Below, in pieces: positions 17,909 through 25,056 of a DNA stretch of 64,000 nt. The notes beneath the pieces are model-generated. The model saw only the letters and a program-made list of their open reading frames with translations. It did not search any database and was not told where the DNA came from. The DNA is from Tolypothrix bouteillei VB521301 (lineage in GTDB: Bacteria; Cyanobacteriota; Cyanobacteriia; Cyanobacteriales; Nostocaceae): NCBI RefSeq assembly GCF_000760695.4, contig NZ_JHEG04000001.1, positions 6,392,204 through 6,456,203 of the forward strand, written 5' to 3'. The position numbers and the translations under genes are program-made. The first letter of the stretch is position 1. Each line of letters begins with the position of its first letter.

Positions 17909-18435
17909 TAACTGCAGCTAAATCGTTAACTTTGGGGCGATCGCCCCAAATTGATTTAGACAAATTACCTCCTGTAAAGCACAAGGGACTCATATTGTTA
18001 GTGAGCCGGGAAGAACCTTGTCGAAAAGCTATAGAATATCATCTCCCACAATTGGAGCGTTGTTGGTTAATTTGTTCTTCGCAAACCCTTGATTTAGCAA
18101 AAAAGTTAAAACAAGATTTTCCCAATCTAAAGATTCCAGAACCAATAATTATTAACGATATCTACGAGCCTTTAGAGTTCTATCAAGAAGTCAGAAAAAT
18201 TTATAACTATTTGCCCCAGGAATGGGTGATAGAGGATGTCGTTGCAGATTTTACAGGAATGACTGCTCAGGCTAGTGTAGGAATGGCTATTGCTTCTTTG
18301 TGCGAACAAAGTTCATTACAATATACACCAGCTGAGTTAAAAGATGGAAAGCCAACAGGACGTTCTTTAAACCCGATTGAAATTACATTCGCTACAAGCA
18401 AAAAACACCGAGGAGACAAGATAGTTGCAACATGA
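17890..18435 (+). CDS. CARF-like CRISPR accessory protein, probably truncated
   Basis: 181 residues; the only in-frame starts, TTG 17890 and GTG 17902, lie inside the last CRISPR repeat, so the N-terminus is probably lost or rebuilt. The core shows the CARF (Rossmann-like cyclic-oligoadenylate sensor) pattern: strand LILLVSREEPCRKAIEYHL, strand CWLICSSQTLDLAKKL, and VVADFTGMTAQASVGMAIAS, comparable with the D-x-TGGT-K motif of Csx1/Csm6 proteins but with altered glycine and lysine. No effector nuclease domain follows (it stops soon after FATSKKHRGDK). Likely a relic of a type III CRISPR locus; CARF assignment is by pattern only. Confidence 0.68.
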   Translation: MTQSVGLTAAKSLTLGRSPQIDLDKLPPVKHKGLILLVSREEPCRKAIEYHLPQLERCWLICSSQTLDLAKKLKQDFPNLKIPEPIIINDIYEPLEFYQEVRKIYNYLPQEWVIEDVVADFTGMTAQASVGMAIASLCEQSSLQYTPAELKDGKPTGRSLNPIEITFATSKKHRGDKIVAT

Positions 18436-18506
18436 GACGTGATGTCATCATAACCTTTGAAATCACGATTTAATCATACCATTTCTGTATAAAGATGCAT
18501 CTAATT

Positions 18507-18710
18507 AGCCTGTGTAGGCAGGCTTTGTTTGTATAGCCGAGGCAGCGCGTTGCCCAGAGCAGCGCCGTGCGGGGGTTCCCCCCGTTGAGGCGACTGCGGG
18601 AGGTCCCCCCCGTTGTAGCGCCTGCCGTCCACATTTCTAATGTGAGGGAATTTTAAGCGCAACCTCATATAGGATTAGTATAAGAAGTCCGCGCAGGCAG
18701 TGAGTCCAGA
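18507..18710. repeat. Composite GC-rich palindromic repeat region
   Basis: Between the CARF gene and the mannosidase gene lies a mosaic: TGTGTAGGCAGGCTTTGTTTG at the left, a GC-rich core with GGGGGTTCCCCCCGTTGAGGC and GGGAGGTCCCCCCCGTTG (about 18571-18613), and AAGAAGTCCGCGCAGGCAG at the right. The outer parts belong to the GTCCGC repeat family, so the core looks like a nested insertion. No coding potential. Confidence 0.65.
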
Positions 18711-18716
18711 CTTTAC

Positions 18717-21700
18717 TTATCTGAAAACGGTATTACCTATCTTAAAGCTGATGATTTTCCAGGGTTTTACAGTACATTTGTTCTGCTCGTGAGAATTCAA
18801 GGAACGTTCCAGTAAGTCTACTGGCTCATCCAAAGTCAAACCCAAGTCACTTTGCAATTCTAACTCTGCTGTTTTCCCATGGCATTCATAGCACCTGAGA
18901 ATCCACTGTTCTGGGTCATCTTCTGACTGCTTGAAAGCCATCAAGATTAAATTCTCATCTGATAAGTTCAACAAACTACCACTTGGTGGTAAAGAACTCT
19001 GACGATTTTGCTGTTGTGGATTCAGTACCAGCACTTGCAAGGGTATATTTAATTCATATCCCCGTTTTACTGTATTGGCTGTTTCCCAGCTCTGGGCATG
19101 AGGATATAAGGCATAAGTAAATTCATGATAACCTCGATCTGCTTCCGGATTGGGCCAATTGGGACTGCGTAGCAACGTCAAGCGGAGTTGGTTGGGTTGG
19201 CTGTCGTAACCGTATTTACAATCATTCAGCAAACTGACACCGTAGTGATTTTGGATTTCCGTTAAGTCAGCCCAACGCAATGCGGGAACTTCCCATTTTG
19301 CCTTTTCTGCTGGAGTTGTCGGTTTGGTTGTCCGACGAATAGCCCCACAGGGAATTTCATAAGTCGCAAAGTCTGCTTCTAAGTTTAGTGGAAAAGCCAC
19401 CTTTACCAAGACATGATTTTCTTGCCAATTCACTTTGTTTGCTATCTTGAGAACAGCAGACTCTTTTTCTAAAATGTAATCTTGCGAAAACGTTGATTGA
19501 CCTATTCTTCGCACCACTCGCACGCGGGTTCGCAACGCACCCCTTTCTAAATGATGAACGCTTAACAATTCCGCAGGTGGTAAAGGATGTTGAGCATAAT
19601 TTGGGTCAATATTCCAAGCATCCCAGTACTGACCGCTATCTTGGAATGCTTGGAGTTGATTTCCCAATCCACTGAGAACTTCACGGTGATTGGTTTTATC
19701 AAAAACGTTGGACAGATCTCCCGTTTCTGGGTCAATTGTCACTCGCAAACACTCATTTTCTAAAACGAACTCTTCAAATGGTTTGAGAGACTCCAAAGTA
19801 GGTTTACACGGACACAACCAGAAGACACGATAACCACAAGCAGGAATCTCACTGACAAAAAACGAAACTGACTTTACTGGTATTTCATCACCATTTGGTT
19901 CGCGTCTAAATCCCATAAAACGGCTCTGAGACTCAACCTCTTGACCGTCCAAATTATATATCGTCCAATCCCGGCGCTCATCATCCTCTTCTGGAAACTC
20001 AAGTTCAACGATTTGCGATCGCACCCAATTGAGAGAATTGAAAATAACAACTGGTTGTGCTTCAGGCTGTGGAGGTGTCGGTAGAGAGATTTGGGATGCG
20101 ATCGCATTCAAAGACTGTTGCACGATACTACTACCAACTCGTTCCACTTCTTGCCAAGTTGGTAATGCATCCACATAAACTTGATGAATAGAAGAACCGG
20201 GCAAAATATCGTGAAATTGATTGAATAAAACATTTTTCCATGCAAATTCTAGCTCGGACTTCGGATAACTTGCGCCAACACTTAAAGTTGCCCAAGCTGC
20301 AAAAAGTTCTGCTTGATAGAGCAACCCCTCACAATGACGGTTCCAGCGTTTTTGGTCGCTGTGAGTTGTGTAGCAACCCCGATGGAATTCCAAATACAAT
20401 TCGTCCTCCCAGGTGGGGAGTGGAGAGGGGGAGAGGGGGAGAGGGGGAGAGGGGGGAGAGGGGGTAGACACGGTAGAAACTTCTTCCTTATCCCCCGTGT
20501 CCCTGTTTTCTCCTTGTCCCTTAATTTGCTGCAAGTAACTTTCAGAAGTACAAAATTCAACATCGGGAAATACGGGAGATTTTTGCCAGCGACGGGCGGT
20601 TTCCAACATATCGCGAGTCGGTCCGCCCCCATGATCCCCCACACCGGGAAGCCATAGAGATTCAACTAACCCCGTTTGCGATCGCCACTCACAAGCATAA
20701 GATACCATCTTCACAGGATCGATACCTTCACCAATCAACGCAGACATATAGCTGAAGACTTCACTTCCATCAGGAGACTTCCACCAAAAAGCACCATGCT
20801 CAAATCGAGTTGTATCATTCCACCGCAACTTCTGAGTTACAAAATACTCAACACCTCCATTCACTAAAAACTGAGGCAAAGTTGCACAAAAACCAAAACT
20901 ATCAGGAACCCATACCACACTAGAAAACTTACCAAACTTCTCCAATACGTAGCGTTGACCGTAGAGAAGTTGACGAACAATAGATTCACCCGCAATCAAA
21001 TTCAGTTCAGGTTCAACCCAAAAACCACCCACCACTTCCCAACGCCCATCAGCCACCGCCTGTTGAATAGCACCAAACAAATCCGGACGGTGTTCCTCAA
21101 TCCAAGCATAAAGAGCCGGAGTAGAATGACAGAAAATCAACTCAGGAAAACCTTCCTGTAAACTCAAAACTGATTCAAAAGTTTTTTGTGCAGCTTGCCA
21201 AGTTTCATTCACAGGCCACAACCATGCTAGATCGAGATGAGCGTGACCCAACAAAAAAATTTTGGATTTTAGATGTTGGATTTTAAATCCTCGAAGTTTT
21301 TGACGAACAACAGACAACAACTCCTCAAACTCTTCCTTCGCGCCCTTCGCGTCTTTGCGGTTCAATCCCTTCCAATCCAACTCCTCAATAAAAACCCTCA
21401 AAGCATCCAACCTTTCAGGCTCAAAACACTCCAAACAACGCTCCACAACAGCCAACTCATCAGCCACAAAACCAGGTTCCACAGAACCATCGTTGTTAGA
21501 TTCATAAACCAATTGCGACTTCACCAACGCACCATCACAATGACCCGGACTCACCAAACGCAACGCTACCGTCAATTCCTCTCCCGGCGTTACCCCTTTA
21601 CTCAAAAGCACTCTGGGAAATGAATCAAATAAATCCCCCTCAACTATCAACTGTCCGTTCACATAAACTTTGGCAGAATCAGCCCACCAAACGAGCGCCA

Positions 21701-21986
21701 GCCGCAAACACAAACCCTCTAAGGGATAACCCTGTAAATCCTCAGGAATGATTAATTTTTGTAAAAGCCATAAAACCTTTTGACCTCCAGCCCAAGTAAT
21801 TTGTCCTTTTGGATTCAGCTTGGCAAAGTTCCAAGAAGATAGATCGGATGCAGTTACCTCAACTGCACTCAAGTCACCTTCAAAACATCGCCACGAAGGC
21901 AGAATATTTACCTGACTCCAAGAACGCAGTTTTGCGATCGCGTCAGAAATTGATTTAGTATCGGCTTGAGATACGGGAGATGTCAT
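18717..21986 (-). CDS. Alpha-mannosidase, glycoside hydrolase family 38
   Basis: 1089 residues, the size of bacterial/fungal class II alpha-mannosidases. The zinc site opens with LLGHAHLDLAWLWPVNETW (about residue 243); the nucleophile is in VVWVPDSFGFCATLPQFL (about 354-371), followed by YFVTQKLRWND and WWKSPDGSEVFSYM. The C-terminal half is the GH38 beta domain (CRYECHGKTAELEL near the end). It removes alpha-mannosyl residues from glycans; no signal peptide, so cytoplasmic. Two non-conserved inserts look like absorbed intergenic repeats: NRKDAKGAKEEFEELL (about 206-225) and a Ser/Pro stretch PSPPSPPLPLSPSPLPTW (about 510-530). Monocistronic. Confidence 0.93.
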   Translation of the reverse strand: MTSPVSQADTKSISDAIAKLRSWSQVNILPSWRCFEGDLSAVEVTASDLSSWNFAKLNPKGQITWAGGQKVLWLLQKLIIPEDLQGYPLEGLCLRLALVWWADSAKVYVNGQLIVEGDLFDSFPRVLLSKGVTPGEELTVALRLVSPGHCDGALVKSQLVYESNNDGSVEPGFVADELAVVERCLECFEPERLDALRVFIEELDWKGLNRKDAKGAKEEFEELLSVVRQKLRGFKIQHLKSKIFLLGHAHLDLAWLWPVNETWQAAQKTFESVLSLQEGFPELIFCHSTPALYAWIEEHRPDLFGAIQQAVADGRWEVVGGFWVEPELNLIAGESIVRQLLYGQRYVLEKFGKFSSVVWVPDSFGFCATLPQFLVNGGVEYFVTQKLRWNDTTRFEHGAFWWKSPDGSEVFSYMSALIGEGIDPVKMVSYACEWRSQTGLVESLWLPGVGDHGGGPTRDMLETARRWQKSPVFPDVEFCTSESYLQQIKGQGENRDTGDKEEVSTVSTPSPPSPPLPLSPSPLPTWEDELYLEFHRGCYTTHSDQKRWNRHCEGLLYQAELFAAWATLSVGASYPKSELEFAWKNVLFNQFHDILPGSSIHQVYVDALPTWQEVERVGSSIVQQSLNAIASQISLPTPPQPEAQPVVIFNSLNWVRSQIVELEFPEEDDERRDWTIYNLDGQEVESQSRFMGFRREPNGDEIPVKSVSFFVSEIPACGYRVFWLCPCKPTLESLKPFEEFVLENECLRVTIDPETGDLSNVFDKTNHREVLSGLGNQLQAFQDSGQYWDAWNIDPNYAQHPLPPAELLSVHHLERGALRTRVRVVRRIGQSTFSQDYILEKESAVLKIANKVNWQENHVLVKVAFPLNLEADFATYEIPCGAIRRTTKPTTPAEKAKWEVPALRWADLTEIQNHYGVSLLNDCKYGYDSQPNQLRLTLLRSPNWPNPEADRGYHEFTYALYPHAQSWETANTVKRGYELNIPLQVLVLNPQQQNRQSSLPPSGSLLNLSDENLILMAFKQSEDDPEQWILRCYECHGKTAELELQSDLGLTLDEPVDLLERSLNSHEQNKCTVKPWKIISFKIGNTVFR
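20411..20466. repeat. Low-complexity GGGGGAGA tract inside the mannosidase gene
   Basis: A (GGGGGAGA)n-like tract on the + strand encodes the Pro/Ser insert of the GH38 protein on the minus strand. It is the type of repeat normally found between genes in these cyanobacteria, kept in frame here. Confidence 0.7.
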
Positions 21987-22088
21987 ATTTCCGCTAATAT
22001 GAGAGAACTGACAAACATCAACAATCTTTCGTCTATTGTTTTGTGGGAGTCGGGCTACTCATAAAACTCTCAACAAAAATTAACTACC

Positions 22089-23837
22089 ATGCCTTCTGCT
22101 TCTTCTGGTCGTTATCAAAGCAGACTATTTAACTTCTTCCACCAACAATCTCGGCGCTGGGGCGAACAGTTCGAGCGCACTGTACGGCAAATACAAGTCA
22201 CTACCAGTTGGTCTATAGAAGGTCTTCTCCATTCAGTATATATGCTCATCCAAAAAGCTGTCGAGTCATCCAACAGACAGCTCAATACGGCTGAGGAAAA
22301 ACGTAGTTTGCGCTTACAAGGTCATGCAACTGATTCACAACAGCCGTCGCCTCAATCTGCTGACGATGCTGTTGCGCGAGTTTTAAAAGTCGTACCCACC
22401 CTGCAATTTAAAGATAAAGAGACACGGGAACAGGGAGACAGGGACAAGCGTTTCTTCCCATCTCGCTATTTTCCTATTTTCCACTATCCCCATCCCTTTG
22501 TTCTTCATTCCCCGACTCCCCAATCCCCAAGCCCCAGTTCCCAACTCCAAATTGCCAACTCCCAATACATTCAGGGAGTCGCTTCAAATTTGGCAAACCG
22601 CAATTTAGTGCTGGTTGCTGCCAATAATGAAATTTTAGACGTTTTGACATTTCAGCAGCAGAAAAAATTGCAAAATCGGATTTATGAGGAGTTGAGAACT
22701 TATGAATCACAGCAGGTAAATCTTATAGAAACAACATTAGATGAGGCACAATTATTACCAGAAATAGATCGCTTGTTAAATAAGCTAATTTCTGGTAAAC
22801 AAGACAATGAACCTGTCTTACTTCCAGAAGCGATCGCCGAAGACACAACTACACCGAAGTCCTTGCCAATTTCACTTCAAGGGCTCGCAATCCTAGACGA
22901 AACTATTGCCAAATTAGAAGCTACTACTTTAGTTCCAATATCTCGTACTAGTTCGGAATTGCTGCAAATCGTTCAAACTCAGTTAAATATATTTCTTTAT
23001 GGTAAAAATCAATCAATTACCAACAAAGAAAAAGTATTATCAACGGAAGTTGGAGAAAATCAAACAGCAAATGTATTATCCTTAATTTGGGAAGCTATTC
23101 ATTACTTTTTTGGGGAACAACGTAACAAAAGTTTCGAGCAAACCGATCCATCAATCAGTAGCGATCGGTCATTACCCGAAGAGCGTAAACTTCACAGGCA
23201 ATTTCAATTCTCAGGACAGTCGCCTTCATCTAAAGCTTTACCTGAAACCTCTCAATTCCAAGATGGTGAAACAGTAGATCCTTGGCTGACAATGGATGAC
23301 TTGTTTAATCATTCACCACAAATTTATGAAGTCAATCGCGAACCACAAATAAGTGAATCTTCCTCAAACACAAATTTCACTCTTCCTGAAACTTTCTCCG
23401 AAAGGGAAAATATCTGGCATTACTTTCAAAGCAAAACCTCAAAGCTAAAGAAAATGTTAGGTTCGGTAAACCGCCAAATATCAGATCTTGGCTTACCACA
23501 ATCAGCTAAAAAACGCAGGAATCACAACAGTCGTCAAAAATTGAGAATCGGGACAAATAGTTCTTCGTCCTTTCAAAAGTTAATGGTTGGGAATTTTGAC
23601 TCCCAAATCACAGACTTTGACAGTCAAAAGACGACAGGGGAAGCCACCAAATCCTATCGCGAAACTGAGGCTATTGAGGCAAAGCCAGATTGGATAGAAA
23701 CGAGTGCCAGAACAATCGGTTATGTAAAACACCCTCTAGAATTCATACTCGAATGGTTAGACCGTGCCATACTTTGGTTGGAACGGATTCTTGTCAACAT
23801 TTTTCTGTTTTTTAAAGGGCTTTTACACGGGAAGTAA
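22089..23837 (+). CDS. 582-residue cyanobacterial protein of unknown function
   Basis: Starts at ATG 22089 (MPSASSGRYQSRLFNFFHQQ). No family recognised. Visible parts: an N-terminal basic-aromatic region with VRQIQVTTSWSIEGLLHSVYMLIQKAVESS (about 36-66); a low-complexity insert at about 107-160 (SRYFPIFHYPHPFV ... TPQSPSPSSQLQIANSQ) whose DNA is the CCCCAATCCCCAAG heptamer-type intergenic repeat; a middle part with PISLQGLAILDETIAKLE; and a C-terminal amphipathic or membrane-associated segment HPLEFILEWLDRAILWLERILVNIFLFFKGLLHG (about 548-581). The C-terminal helix suggests membrane association. Divergent from the mannosidase gene (102 bp). Confidence 0.8.
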   Translation: MPSASSGRYQSRLFNFFHQQSRRWGEQFERTVRQIQVTTSWSIEGLLHSVYMLIQKAVESSNRQLNTAEEKRSLRLQGHATDSQQPSPQSADDAVARVLKVVPTLQFKDKETREQGDRDKRFFPSRYFPIFHYPHPFVLHSPTPQSPSPSSQLQIANSQYIQGVASNLANRNLVLVAANNEILDVLTFQQQKKLQNRIYEELRTYESQQVNLIETTLDEAQLLPEIDRLLNKLISGKQDNEPVLLPEAIAEDTTTPKSLPISLQGLAILDETIAKLEATTLVPISRTSSELLQIVQTQLNIFLYGKNQSITNKEKVLSTEVGENQTANVLSLIWEAIHYFFGEQRNKSFEQTDPSISSDRSLPEERKLHRQFQFSGQSPSSKALPETSQFQDGETVDPWLTMDDLFNHSPQIYEVNREPQISESSSNTNFTLPETFSERENIWHYFQSKTSKLKKMLGSVNRQISDLGLPQSAKKRRNHNSRQKLRIGTNSSSSFQKLMVGNFDSQITDFDSQKTTGEATKSYRETEAIEAKPDWIETSARTIGYVKHPLEFILEWLDRAILWLERILVNIFLFFKGLLHGK

Positions 23838-24216
23838 GAAGATGCTAATTGCTAATTGCTAATTGCTAATTGCTAATTGCTTTTTGACCATTAGCTATTA
23901 GCCCTATCTCCTTATGGAGAGGCTTCGCGTGCCGAAGGCATCGCTTAACGGAAGAATAAGCATTACAGCCTAACAGGTGCCAAGATAATGGTTCTAGGCG
24001 CGGCAATATTATCGGTATAACGACAAAAAACGCGGAGTTTTTCCGTGTATTACACGGAAAGAAAAAAATTAAGAAAGTATCAATCACAAGAGAATAATGT
24101 AGCTTTGCTAGTTGGTTAAGTACTATCGCTAGCAGCTTGGTTTATACTTATGTAACTAGATTTTGACAGTAAATAGTATTGTCCTATTGATACAAAATAC
24201 AAGCTACTTTTCTTGA
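23838..24216. repeat. Heptamer tandem repeat and decayed repeat fragment
   Basis: 23843-23880 is five perfect tandem TGCTAAT units plus a partial sixth, immediately after the stop of the 582-aa gene. 23900-23955 carries a reversed copy of the GCTATCTCC...GAGGCTTCGCG mosaic seen near 7396-7500. An imperfect hairpin of TTTTTCCGTGTATTACACGGAAAG lies at 24039-24062 (TTTCCGTGTA/TACACGGAAA). No gene supported in these 379 bp. Confidence 0.75.
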
Positions 24217-24510
24217 GTGCAAATTACGGCTAGCAACGTGCGTTATATGGTTTGGAGCAACCGAGTAGATTATCCACCGGAATTTTTGATTTTAGTGAAG
24301 GCTAGCTGTACAACTAATAGCTGCGATCGCTCTGACAAGTACCCGAAGTTGGCTCCTATTCTCAAGCAAATTGGCACCTTTGAGTTCTACAATTACTATG
24401 GCAAGTCTGGGGAGGACGGAGGCTACCCCACCGACTTTTTCACAGTACCGGAACTGTCTAATAACATGAGACACTTAAAAATCTACGGAGAACTCAAAAA
24501 CGCTATGTAA
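24217..24510 (+). CDS. Possible 97-residue protein of unknown function
   Basis: Opens with GTG at 24217 (MQITASNVRYMVWSN); a second GTG at 24238 is equally plausible. The product is soluble, with a composition like a real protein (KYPKLAPILKQIGTFEFYNYYGKSG) and two close cysteines (ASCTTNSCDRS). It ends 31 bp before the SH3 lipoprotein gene on the same strand, which suggests cotranscription. No ribosome binding site and no recognised family, so the call is tentative. Confidence 0.42.
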   Translation: MQITASNVRYMVWSNRVDYPPEFLILVKASCTTNSCDRSDKYPKLAPILKQIGTFEFYNYYGKSGEDGGYPTDFFTVPELSNNMRHLKIYGELKNAM

Positions 24511-24541
24511 TATAAAATTGACGTTTAATTAAAGTTAGACT

Positions 24542-25054
24542 ATGAGAAAACAGTTTTTATTTGTCTTGTTGCTGGCGATAACAGCTTGCTCGAAACCTCA
24601 AGTAGAAAGCACAACCTCTGCTTTACCAACCATCACACCCGCAACATCAGCTACGAGCCAACCTGAAACAACAACAACTCAATCACCTGCAACTCCTACA
24701 CCAACAACAACTGAACCACCTGTAACCCCTACACCAACACCAAAAGAAGAAGACACAACAGAAAGTGTTAATAAGTCAGCAACACTAACATCGATTGAAC
24801 CAGGTTCTCGCATTAATGTACGCAATAGAGCTTCAAAAAGCGCTAAAGTCCGTCACAAGGGTAGATCGGGTGATTCAGTGACAATTTTGAGTGAAAAAAC
24901 CGGAGATGATGGTAACACTTGGTATCGAGTTCAGGTTGACAAGAATGGTACTAAAGGCTGGGTACGCAGCGATTTTGTGACAACCAGTACTGATAACACA
25001 GCACCTTTACCAACTTCGTCGCCATCCTCAACGGGTACAGAAGAGAACAACTGA
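24542..25054 (+). CDS. SH3-domain lipoprotein
   Basis: 170 residues. The signal MRKQFLFVLLLAITAC ends in a lipobox (ITAC, Cys about 16). A Thr/Pro-rich linker (about 25-75, repeated PTPTTTEPPVTPTPTPK) leads to one bacterial SH3 (SH3b) domain at about 80-150: INVRNRASKSAKVRHKGRSGDSVTIL ... WYRVQVDKNGTKGWVRSDFV, with the typical N-V-R and GWV-x-S-x-F/Y motifs. Such proteins bind peptidoglycan or periplasmic partners. Convergent with the DUF3769 gene, 2 bp between stops. Confidence 0.9.
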   Translation: MRKQFLFVLLLAITACSKPQVESTTSALPTITPATSATSQPETTTTQSPATPTPTTTEPPVTPTPTPKEEDTTESVNKSATLTSIEPGSRINVRNRASKSAKVRHKGRSGDSVTILSEKTGDDGNTWYRVQVDKNGTKGWVRSDFVTTSTDNTAPLPTSSPSSTGTEENN

Positions 25055-25056
25055 CA

